A DNA stretch of 64,000 nt from Gilvimarinus gilvus (GTDB lineage: Bacteria; Pseudomonadota; Gammaproteobacteria; Pseudomonadales; Cellvibrionaceae): positions 25,817 to 89,816 of the forward strand of contig NZ_JAULRU010000154.1 of the NCBI RefSeq assembly GCF_030518155.1, written 5' to 3'. Position 1 is the stretch's first letter, and every line of letters starts with the position of its first letter. The notes beneath the pieces were generated by a model, which had not been told where the DNA came from, did not search any database, and saw nothing but the letters and a program-made list of their open reading frames with translations. Made by a program: the position numbers and the translations under genes. Shown here piece after piece: positions 44,901 to 51,322 of the stretch.

Positions 44901-45145
44901 GTTTGCGTCCAAAGCACTGACTCATCGTCCACCGTGCCGACTAACCGGCCACTCAAGGTAACCTGTGCACCCGGTTCGTATTCAGCACCTTCGCCGGCGA
45001 TGATACCGATCGGCCGTTGTTCTGGGGTATAGGTTACGTCTTCGGTATTAAGCTGGGCTTCGCCGCCACAAGCACTCAAAAAAGCAACCAACGTGCTTGC
45101 GACGAGCGCTCGACTGAGCCTGCCGCCATCTCGTATGGATTTCAT
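41933..45145 (-). CDS. GH26 beta-mannanase lipoprotein with CBM35-like and three C-terminal CBM-like repeats
   Basis: A 1070-residue surface or periplasmic lipoprotein (lipobox FLSAC, Cys26). Domains in order: an Ig/PKD-like region (about 45-145), a CBM35-like module (about 148-274; VFEVEDDTVATLN...GGWNYYRIDNI), a GH26 catalytic domain (about 290-615) and three related modules at about 623-772, 775-922 and 925-1070. The modules share FE..GWHGQVSWA, NTVLQVYP, TTAYLFIKHG and GLGVVFE text. The acid/base is Glu461 in WRPLHEAEG and the nucleophile is Glu556 in LTETG. It hydrolyses internal beta-1,4-mannosidic bonds. The C-terminal modules resemble CBM23/CBM27-type mannan binders; the third is the most diverged. 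It heads a two-gene locus with the TBDT. Confidence 0.9.
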   Translation of the reverse strand: MKSIRDGGRLSRALVASTLVAFLSACGGEAQLNTEDVTYTPEQRPIGIIAGEGAEYEPGAQVTLSGRLVGTVDDESVLWTQTDGPEVDVADWTQPTISFMAPMVEGIASLSFQIAAIGGNGEPLLDDNSEPMTDEVSIAVFDPASLLVFEVEDDTVATLNSVNAVGAGDDAYIQGASGSHTADITPGASVVYNLDFNAEQAGFYTLYVRYAIPTDYGGKVGQVTVNGVPTDMDFSATGTWNDHRVGTIGLDEGANVIEVGGGWNYYRIDNISMIPAPAPVGPLPVPVALTNPAATDAALDLMEFLVGHYGSATLSGQTEFPTRGSGDSFELFEFEKITSATGDDAPAIVAFDFMDFSASRIANGADPAGLSEDMIAAHNDKNVILSALWHWNAPSGLYDTEELPWYQGFYTENTSFDLAAALADPNSVDYQLLIDDIDTVAAELQKFATADIAILWRPLHEAEGAWFWWGAAGADALKELWVLMYDRMTQTHGLDNLIWVYTHAGDISSDWYPGDMYVDIVGYDGYDGNNADNPFASQYSTLKNRHNGKKLVALTETGTIPNVEQMHASNAWWSFFITWNSGGEYGPEGIDAATIDSNYAFDGVINLDDVPGGRLKAEAGLYQGFEADLFGWHGQVSWATVDGAAQVMDQWASSGEYALSMPVDLSAHDAPSNTVLQVYPTDGLDVSEVSTLTVDVASASAGVNTTAYLFIKHGDDEEWVSTDAVAANGGAPLTLDVSAYEWLAGVGVVFESFDSASTDAVFYLDNLSLDGASVYDFEPSVDGWHGQLSWATVGGTTASDDWSVTGARSLALHKDLSGEAETPSNVVLQNYPDGGLDVSANNSLQVVVNTHDAGAGTTAYLFIKHGEDQVWESTSAVSATDGILEMDISGFDLIAGLGVVFENFDTASTDASFFLDSVSIDGALVYDFENTGEWAFQVNWANTSGIHLSSDWSSQGQYSLAGTTQLVEGDDDIILQTYPAGGVLLGDVNSLKVTAATIDSGGATQVMLWAKDQDGNWRDSGAQAVSDTGTELLLDISDWSELQGFGVRFMGPNNAASESYYFVDQVEFVQ

Positions 45146-45258
45146 CTATCACCTCTAAATGGTTATTTTTATATATAAATTGCTTTGCCCGTCATTTCAG
45201 ATAAAAACGAAGTAACGTGCGCCAACAACAGCTTTTCTTTAGGCGAGGACACCCGAAA

Positions 45259-45272
45259 AGTAATCGGTTACA
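45259..45272. promoter_or_regulatory. Mannan-locus operator, proximal
   Basis: AGTAATCGGTTACA differs by one base from the perfect site at 45386. It lies 114 bp before the mannanase start and is typical of LacI-family palindromes. Confidence 0.6.
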
Positions 45273-45385
45273 TATTGACACTAAAAAAAAAGAGCCTTCA
45301 CAGGGCCTATTTTTCTTGATAATAGAATATTTCGAGCTTTATTCCCTAAAACCTAGATCTTTGCAAAAGAAAACAACAATATCCT

Positions 45386-45399
45386 TGTAATCGGTTACA
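45386..45399. promoter_or_regulatory. Mannan-locus operator, distal
   Basis: TGTAATCGGTTACA is a near-perfect 14-bp palindrome, identical in reverse complement to the copy at 38600. It lies 241 bp from the mannanase start and 161 bp from lptM. The centre-to-centre distance to the proximal site is 127 bp, about 12 helical turns. Confidence 0.6.
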
Positions 45400-45559
45400 T
45401 ATGCTGCCTACAGTTTTCAATGAAGTCAACTGTTTTTATCAGTGCGCCTAGCCGATGAAACGCCAGCTTATATTGCCTTTTTATGGCCGTAAATTGTCCC
45501 TATGTCGCAGAGGGCGGTATACTTCGCCTTTTCGTTCAAACACGGTTACCGTCAGCCCT

Positions 45560-45688
45560 ATGGTTCGAATCGCTTTTCTTCTCAGTCTTTTGCTCGGCAG
45601 TCTTTTGACAGGCTGTGGCCAGACGGGACCGCTCTATTTGCCTTCCGATGATCCCGCCGCGACCGAGCAGGATTCTGCGGATAAGTGA
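45560..45688 (+). CDS. lptM: LPS-assembly lipoprotein LptM (YifL family)
   Basis: A 42-residue small lipoprotein: MVRIAFLLSLLLGSLLTGC, then GQTGPLYLPSDD, the conserved LptM/YifL pattern (CGxxGPLYxP). In E. coli LptM binds the LptDE translocon and helps its oxidative maturation. The ATG at 45560 is used because it starts the lipoprotein signal; a longer frame from 45455 has no such feature. It lies 7 bp before lysA, the usual gammaproteobacterial arrangement. Confidence 0.88.
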   Translation: MVRIAFLLSLLLGSLLTGCGQTGPLYLPSDDPAATEQDSADK

Positions 45689-45695
45689 GATAACT

Positions 45696-46943
45696 ATGTC
45701 CTTTTTTACCGAACGCAGTGGCGAGCTGTATGTGGAAGATGTACGCCTAAACGACATTGCCGAAAAGTATGGCACCCCTGCGTATGTCTACAGCCGAGCA
45801 GCGTTTACTCAACACTATCTGGCCTATGCACAAGCACTCGGTCAGCACCCGGGCATGATCTGCTACGCCGTAAAAGCTAACTCGAATATAGCCCTGTTAA
45901 ATTTACTGGCACGCCTCGGTGCCGGCTTTGATATTGTCTCTGGTGGCGAACTCGAGCGCGTTCTCACCGCAGGCGGAGACCCTAAACGCATTGTGTTCTC
46001 AGGGGTTGGCAAAACCGCCCAGGAAATGGCCAAGGCACTTAAGGTTGGTATTTACTGCTTTAACGTCGAGTCAGAGCCCGAACTGGAGCTGCTTAGCCGT
46101 GTAGCCCAAGCGGAGGGATTGACAGCGCGCATTTCTCTGCGCGTCAATCCCGATGTGGATGCTGGCACCCACCCCTACATATCCACTGGCTTAAAAGAAA
46201 ACAAATTTGGCATTGATATCGACCGAGCGCCCGCGGTGTATCGCCGCGCCGCCGAGTTATCCGGCATCGAGATTCATGGTGTCGACTGCCATATAGGCTC
46301 ACAACTGACCGAGTTACCGCCCTTTCTGGATGCGCTCGACCGGTTACTGCTGCTGATTGATAATCTGGCCGAACAAGGTATTACCATTCGCCACCTCGAC
46401 CTCGGTGGCGGTCTGGGCGTGACTTATAAAGACGAACAGCCACCGGCGGTTAACGACTATATGGACGCCCTCAAGGCCAAAATCGGGGATCGCGATCTGG
46501 CCCTCATGTTCGAACCCGGTCGCTCAATAGCGGCCAATGCCGGTGTACTGCTAACCAAAGTGTTGTTCCTCAAGCCTACCGAGGCACATAACTTTGCCAT
46601 TATTGACGCGGCGATGAACGACAATATTCGCCCCGCACTGTACCAAGCCTGGCAGGAGATTCGCCCCCTTAAACCCCGTCCGGGAAAAGCCCAGCGCTGG
46701 GACTTGGTGGGGCCCGTGTGTGAAACCGGCGACTTCCTGGGCAAAGACCGCGAGCTGGTATTGGTGGAAGGTGACAATTTGGCGGTTATGTCTGCCGGCG
46801 CCTACGGCTTTACCATGAGCTCAAACTACAACACCCGGGCCCGGGCCTGTGAATTGTTGGTGGACGGCGATCAGGTGCATATTATCCGCGAGCGTGAGTC
46901 CTTCGTCGATATGATTCGCGGTGAGCATGTTATTGAGCAATAA
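45696..46943 (+). CDS. lysA: Diaminopimelate decarboxylase
   Basis: This 415-residue PLP enzyme converts meso-diaminopimelate to L-lysine. The PLP Lys is K60 in CYAVKANSN. HIGSQ, the Gly-rich HLDLGGGLGV, EPGRSI, the catalytic Cys in PVCETGDFLG and the C-terminal GAYGFTMSSNYN are all present. The start at 45696 is preferred over the longer frame from 45615, which overlaps lptM. It forms a block with lptM, dapF, DUF484 and xerC. Confidence 0.96.
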   Translation: MSFFTERSGELYVEDVRLNDIAEKYGTPAYVYSRAAFTQHYLAYAQALGQHPGMICYAVKANSNIALLNLLARLGAGFDIVSGGELERVLTAGGDPKRIVFSGVGKTAQEMAKALKVGIYCFNVESEPELELLSRVAQAEGLTARISLRVNPDVDAGTHPYISTGLKENKFGIDIDRAPAVYRRAAELSGIEIHGVDCHIGSQLTELPPFLDALDRLLLLIDNLAEQGITIRHLDLGGGLGVTYKDEQPPAVNDYMDALKAKIGDRDLALMFEPGRSIAANAGVLLTKVLFLKPTEAHNFAIIDAAMNDNIRPALYQAWQEIRPLKPRPGKAQRWDLVGPVCETGDFLGKDRELVLVEGDNLAVMSAGAYGFTMSSNYNTRARACELLVDGDQVHIIRERESFVDMIRGEHVIEQ

Positions 46944-47042
46944 CTCTCACATTGCGATACTATTTCACCTAGTGAGCTAAGACATAACCGGATGTGGGTC
47001 TAACACGGCCCGCCTCCACTGATACGAGACCCGGACCCCTCT

Positions 47043-47876
47043 ATGCGACTGCGCTTTACCAAAATGCATGGCCTCGGCAATGACTTTGTGGTCATCGACG
47101 GTATTAGCCAGAAAGTAAAACTCTCGCCAGAGAAGATACGTAAACTTGCGGATCGGCATTTTGGCGTGGGCTGCGATCAGGTCTTGCTGGTCGAAGTACC
47201 CAACAATCCCGACGTCGACTTTTGTTATCGCATTTTCAACGCCGATGGTAGCGAAGTGGAGAATTGCGGCAACGGCGCGCGCTGTTTTGCCCGCTTTGTG
47301 CGCGATCGTCGCCTGACCGGTAAAAGCGAAATTCGCGTGCAAACGGCCAGTGGCCAAATGACGCTGAAAGTTCGCAGCGACGATCAGGTAAGCGTCGACA
47401 TGGGTGTGCCAAAACTTGCCCCGGCAGAGATTCCCTTCCAGGCCGACGCTGAAGCCCCAGAGTATATACTGGAACTCGAGGACGGCAGCCGCCTTAGTAT
47501 TGGTGCCGTCTCCATGGGCAACCCACACGCTGTCGCCCTGGTAGATGATGTCGATACAGCGCCCGTAGCATCGCAAGGGCCACAAGTCGAAGCCCACTCG
47601 CGCTTTCCGCAACGCGTCAATGCCGGCTTTATGCAAGTGTGCGGGCGCAGCGAAGTGCGCCTGCGCGTCTATGAGCGCGGCGTAGGTGAAACACTGGCGT
47701 GCGGCACCGGTGCGTGTGCAGCCGTGGTTTCCGGCATTCAACGCGGTCTATTGAACGAACAGGTTACCGTCCACTTGCCCGGTGGCGACCTCGACATTCA
47801 ATGGGCGGGGCCTGGCCAACCGGTTGTGATGACGGGCCCGGCAGCAAATGTATTTCACGGACAGGTAAAGCTCTGA
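47043..47876 (+). CDS. dapF: Diaminopimelate epimerase
   Basis: A 277-residue enzyme that interconverts LL- and meso-diaminopimelate for lysine and peptidoglycan synthesis. The two catalytic Cys are Cys75 in [10 protein letters not shown] and Cys220 in ACGTGAC. The N-terminus [19 protein letters not shown] is typical. The stop overlaps the DUF484 start by one base (TGATG), so the two are coupled. Confidence 0.97.
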   Translation: MRLRFTKMHGLGNDFVVIDGISQKVKLSPEKIRKLADRHFGVGCDQVLLVEVPNNPDVDFCYRIFNADGSEVENCGNGARCFARFVRDRRLTGKSEIRVQTASGQMTLKVRSDDQVSVDMGVPKLAPAEIPFQADAEAPEYILELEDGSRLSIGAVSMGNPHAVALVDDVDTAPVASQGPQVEAHSRFPQRVNAGFMQVCGRSEVRLRVYERGVGETLACGTGACAAVVSGIQRGLLNEQVTVHLPGGDLDIQWAGPGQPVVMTGPAANVFHGQVKL

Positions 47877-48556
47877 TGAACGAAGCGGACACCCAGCAGA
47901 GAATCAAAGCAACCGATGTAGCCCGCTACTTGGCGGACCACCCCGAGTTCTTTGTTGAACACCCGGCCCTACTAACCGAGTTGCAGCTTCCCCACGACAG
48001 CGGCTCAGCAGTATCGCTGGTAGAGCGCCAGGTATCGGTGCTACGCGACCGTAACATGGATATGCGCCACCGCTTAAGCCACTTACTGGATAACGCCCGC
48101 GACAATGACAGGTTGTTCGACAAGACTAAGCAGCTGATTCTGGCGTTGTTAGAGGCCAGAGACCTGGGCGATGCGATGGACGCTTTGCACTACAGCTTCG
48201 ATAAAGAATTTAATATTCAGTACACCCGGACACTTCTGTTTGGCGATGTCGATAAAATTGCCGGCTCGCAGGCGCGGGTGGTTAACATTCACGAGGCACG
48301 CGAACACATTGGCGCCCTGCTAAAAACCAACCGCTCGTTCTGCGGCCACCTGGACGAGGCTCACAAGCAGTACATATTTGGCGATGCCGCCAAAGACATT
48401 GGCTCGGCCGCCACGGTGCCATTGGTCTATGGCAACACGTTTGGCTTGCTCGCCATTGGCAATCGCGACCCCAAATACTATCGATCGAGTATGGGCACGC
48501 TATTTCTCGCCTATATCGCCGAAGTACTCAATCGCCTGATTCCCCGCTACCTTTAG
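47876..48556 (+). CDS. DUF484 family protein (GAF-like)
   Basis: A 226-residue cytosolic protein of the DUF484 family, almost always found between dapF and xerC in gammaproteobacteria. The N-terminal helix region has the family text VARYLADHPEFFVEHPALLTELQLPH; the rest (about 75-226) is a GAF-like fold ending in LAYIAEVLNRLIPRYL. The function is not established. ATG 47876 overlaps the dapF stop by one base, so it is translated by coupling. Confidence 0.92.
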   Translation: MNEADTQQRIKATDVARYLADHPEFFVEHPALLTELQLPHDSGSAVSLVERQVSVLRDRNMDMRHRLSHLLDNARDNDRLFDKTKQLILALLEARDLGDAMDALHYSFDKEFNIQYTRTLLFGDVDKIAGSQARVVNIHEAREHIGALLKTNRSFCGHLDEAHKQYIFGDAAKDIGSAATVPLVYGNTFGLLAIGNRDPKYYRSSMGTLFLAYIAEVLNRLIPRYL

Positions 48557-48577
48557 CGAATAAGTGAAGGCGACCTC

Positions 48578-49492
48578 ATGAACGAGCAGCCCTTCGACCG
48601 CGAACTGCAAGAGTTTTTCACTTACTTGCGCACCGAGCGCCAGCTGTCGGGCCGCACCCTCGAGGCCTACCAACGCGATCTGGCCAAGCTTCAGTGCATG
48701 GCACGCGAGCGCGACATAGCGGCCGTTCCCGCGCTAGCCACCCAAGACCTCCGCATTATGCTGGCTGAACTGCACCGCTCTGGTATTGGTGCAAAATCGC
48801 TCCAGCGCTGGCTCAGCGGGCTACGCAGTTTTTTTCGCTTCTGTATTGTGCGCGGCTGGTTAAAGAACAACCCCGCCGACGGCTTGCAATCGCCTAAAGT
48901 CAGCCGCACCTTACCCAAAACGCTCGATGTCGATCAGGCCAATCAGTTTGTTGAAGTTGAGGGTAACGACTTTATTAGCCTACGCGACCGGGCCCTGGTG
49001 GAGCTGTTGTACTCATCGGGGCTGCGACTTTCCGAGCTAGTCGGTATCAATTTAATGGATTTGGATCGCACCGACGGCACTGTGCGAGTCACCGGCAAGG
49101 GCAATAAAGAGCGCAGCCTTCCTGTGGGCAGTGAAGCCCTAAAAGCGATTGCCGCCTATTTACCGGAGCGGGCGCTGCACGCTAACGATGGCGAGCAGGC
49201 GCTGTTCATTTCCGGTCGCGGCAAGCGCATCAGCCAACGCAACGTTCAGGAGAGGTTGCGTCGGCTTAGCATAAAACAGGGCATGTCACAGCCCGTACAT
49301 CCGCATATGCTGCGCCACTCATTTGCCAGCCATATGCTTGAATCCAGTTCCGATCTACGACTTGTGCAAGAGTTATTAGGTCACGCCAATATCTCAACTA
49401 CACAAGTGTACACTCATCTCGACTTCCAGCATCTGGCCAACGTGTACGACAGCGCACACCCCAGAGCGCAAAAGAGAAAAGACGAGGAATAA
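48578..49492 (+). CDS. xerC: Tyrosine recombinase XerC
   Basis: A 304-residue site-specific recombinase that with XerD resolves chromosome dimers at dif. The catalytic set is complete: Arg150, Lys174, His243, Arg246, His269 and Tyr278 (SSGLRLSEL, HPHMLRHSFASHML, ELLGHANISTTQVYTHLD). The N-terminal SAM-like domain is at about 1-95. The gene is the last of the core lysA-dapF-DUF484-xerC block; the starch locus follows. Confidence 0.95.
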   Translation: MNEQPFDRELQEFFTYLRTERQLSGRTLEAYQRDLAKLQCMARERDIAAVPALATQDLRIMLAELHRSGIGAKSLQRWLSGLRSFFRFCIVRGWLKNNPADGLQSPKVSRTLPKTLDVDQANQFVEVEGNDFISLRDRALVELLYSSGLRLSELVGINLMDLDRTDGTVRVTGKGNKERSLPVGSEALKAIAAYLPERALHANDGEQALFISGRGKRISQRNVQERLRRLSIKQGMSQPVHPHMLRHSFASHMLESSSDLRLVQELLGHANISTTQVYTHLDFQHLANVYDSAHPRAQKRKDEE

Positions 49493-49493
49493 A

Positions 49494-49517
49494 AAAAGCG
49501 CGACCGAAGCCGCGCTC
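49494..49517 (-). terminator. Intrinsic terminator with UUCG loop after starch-locus halogenase gene
   Basis: On the minus strand AGCGCG-GC-TTCG-GT-CGCGCT is followed by seven T, a stable cUUCGg-capped terminator. It is about 190 bp past the halogenase stop, leaving a long 3' UTR that contains two operators. Confidence 0.8.
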
Positions 49518-49654
49518 AAAGATAATAAGGAGTCATGCTAAATATGACTTCGCCTCAATACAGCCATCTGTACCGGTGCATGCCCAAAGCCACCGGTAAT
49601 TTGTTCGAGGGAACAATTCAAGAGTAGTACGGCGCACGCGATTGCTCAAGTCGA

Positions 49655-49668
49655 TACATACGTATTCA
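49655..49668. promoter_or_regulatory. Starch-locus operator (3' flank, site 1)
   Basis: TACATACGTATTCA fits the TGNATACGTATNCA palindrome with one arm mismatch. It lies downstream of the halogenase stop, not before any visible gene. Confidence 0.6.
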
Positions 49669-49682
49669 TTGCGGTAGCAGCA

Positions 49683-49696
49683 TGTATACGTATGCA
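49683..49696. promoter_or_regulatory. Starch-locus operator (3' flank, site 2)
   Basis: TGTATACGTATGCA is a near-perfect palindrome, 28 bp centre-to-centre from site 1, the same spacing as the pair before the GH15 gene. Confidence 0.6.
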
Positions 49697-49704
49697 GCTT
49701 CAGG

Positions 49705-51204
49705 CTAACGTGTTTTTACCTGAGTGAACCTGGCTAAAAAATCATCGTGACTGAGCATTTGTGCAATAGGCTCGGCTTTTAAACGAGCCGTTTGTGCAAG
49801 CATGTCTTGCAACTGCGCATCACTCATGCGCGCCACAAGGGGGTGATAATCTCGCGGTAGCTGACCCTGCCCCAACAACACTTGCAACCAAGACGATTCG
49901 GCAAATAAATCATGGTCGTCTCGCAGCAACAAGCCTTGTTCGTTAAACACATTGAGTTTGTTCTGTAGTGTCTCGGGCAATGTCAGGGTTTGCATTTGGC
50001 GCCAAAAATCGCTGCCCTGTTTATCGTTTAAAGTGTAATGCAAAATCAGAAAGTCACGCACTTGCTCATACTCAACTTGCGACTCCCGGTTGTAACGCGC
50101 CACAACGCCTTTGTGCACTCCTTGATGGGGAAAGTATTTCAGCAATCGCACAACCGCCGACTGAATTAGGTGAATACTGGTAGACTCTAGTGGCTCCAAA
50201 AAACCACTCGCCAAGCCGATGCCAACAACATTTTTATGCCACTGACGGCGAGCGCGCCCAGTGCGAAACCGATTGATACGTGGCTCATCCAGGGCTTTAG
50301 ACCCCAGATTATTCATCAAACTAGCGGTCGCTTCATCATCGGATACAAATCGCGAGCAATACACCAAACCGTTGCCATTGCGATGTTGTAAGGGTATGCG
50401 CCACTGCCAACCCGCATCGCGCGCAATCGAGCGTGTGTAGGGCAGCGTATTGGCAAATCGCTCCGAGGGCACGGAAACCGCCGTATCACAGGGCAACCAA
50501 TGGCTCCAATCCTCAAAGCCAACCCCCATAGCCTTCTGCAATAACAAGGCCCGGAACCCCGAACAGTCGATAAACAAATCTGCACCGACTTTTTCACCGC
50601 CAACCAAATGTAGGCAACTTACACCACCGGTATTTTGGCAAAGCTCTACATCTTCCACCAAACCTTCCCGACGCTTTACCCCCAACCCTTCGCTAATTTT
50701 TCGTAGGTACTGCCCATACAAGGACGCGTCAAAGTGGTAGGCATAAGGCATTTCCAGGCGCGCGTCCTGCGTTTTCAGCTTAGAAAATTTCCCGGCGCAG
50801 GCGGCCAGGTAATTTAGATCGTAATCCCACAGGCTTTTAGTCTCTGGCCAGCTCGAGGCCCTGCGCCAGTAGTGATGAAACTGGCAAAAAGCACTGCTTT
50901 GCCCAGCCGCACCGAACGTGTGGAAATAACTTTCACCCTCGCGATGCCAGTTTTCAAAGCGAATCGCCAACTTAATACTGGCCTTAGTTTCGCGCAAAAA
51001 CTCAGCCTCGTTTAAACCTAGCACCGTATTAACATGTTGAATCGGCGGGATAGTCGCTTCGCCTACGCCAACTGTGGCAATTTGATCCGACTCAATCAAC
51101 TGAATATCCACAACTGGGCCCAGCACCTTTTTAAGCAGTGCGGCACTCATCCAGCCTGCGGTTCCGCCTCCTACGATAACAACCTTTCTAATAGTCTGTT
51201 GCAC
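49705..51204 (-). CDS. Flavin-dependent tryptophan halogenase-family protein (starch locus)
   Basis: A 499-residue family member with GGGTAGWM at residues 12-19, catalytic Lys78 in SIKLAIRF, GWQWRIP, and ASGFLEPLESTS, so it looks active. It lies downstream of the maltodextrin TBDT (118-bp gap holding two hairpins). It is the fourth homologue in the window and resembles the 6930-8423 protein around the motifs. Its role in a starch locus is unknown; no biosynthetic cluster is present. Confidence 0.88.
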   Translation of the reverse strand: MQQTIRKVVIVGGGTAGWMSAALLKKVLGPVVDIQLIESDQIATVGVGEATIPPIQHVNTVLGLNEAEFLRETKASIKLAIRFENWHREGESYFHTFGAAGQSSAFCQFHHYWRRASSWPETKSLWDYDLNYLAACAGKFSKLKTQDARLEMPYAYHFDASLYGQYLRKISEGLGVKRREGLVEDVELCQNTGGVSCLHLVGGEKVGADLFIDCSGFRALLLQKAMGVGFEDWSHWLPCDTAVSVPSERFANTLPYTRSIARDAGWQWRIPLQHRNGNGLVYCSRFVSDDEATASLMNNLGSKALDEPRINRFRTGRARRQWHKNVVGIGLASGFLEPLESTSIHLIQSAVVRLLKYFPHQGVHKGVVARYNRESQVEYEQVRDFLILHYTLNDKQGSDFWRQMQTLTLPETLQNKLNVFNEQGLLLRDDHDLFAESSWLQVLLGQGQLPRDYHPLVARMSDAQLQDMLAQTARLKAEPIAQMLSHDDFLARFTQVKTR

Positions 51205-51219
51205 GTATCACCCATCGAT

Positions 51220-51313
51220 AAAAAAACCCTGCTCGCGTATTGGCCGAGCGACTTAACCGTCTCGCCAATAAGCATAGCAGGGTTCGTTATTATGCGGGCC
51301 GGCAAACCGGCCC
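51220..51313 (-). terminator. Two hairpins between TBDT and halogenase genes
   Basis: Minus-strand order: first GGGCCGG/CCGGCCC with a 4-nt loop (51296-51313, no T-tract), then a long stem AACCCTGCT/AGCAGGGTT (51225-51284) enclosing an inner TATTGGC/GCCAATA pairing, followed by seven T. The second is an intrinsic terminator in the middle of the locus and should reduce halogenase expression relative to the TBDT. Confidence 0.7.
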
Positions 51314-51322
51314 TACTCCACA

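Larger units (their letters stand above)
45146..45559. other. Intergenic region between mannanase and lptM
   Basis: About 410 bp without a convincing gene. It contains the two mannan-locus operators and an A-rich/T-rich weak hairpin near 45283-45317 (AGAGCC...GGGCCT flanked by A9 and T5). The region serves two divergent promoters, for the mannanase (minus) and lptM-lysA (plus). cyaY, which is often found next to lptM-lysA, is not here. Confidence 0.5.

Noticed and set aside
45283..45317. Terminator in the mannanase/lptM gap
   Set aside because: The GC stem is only about 4-5 bp. Although flanked by A and T runs, it lies between divergent genes where a terminator is not expected, so it is noted only in the region entry.
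46977..47741. Minus-strand frame of 254 codons opposite dapF
   Set aside because: It is antisense to the well-supported dapF gene, has no family text, and is a by-product of dapF codon use.
49535..49627. Tiny plus-strand ORF of 30 codons after an AAGGAG sequence (MLNMTSPQYSH...)
   Set aside because: AAGGAG is only 2 bp from the first ATG and about 11 bp from the second. The frame is short, resembles nothing and lies between a terminator and the operators. Not called as a gene.
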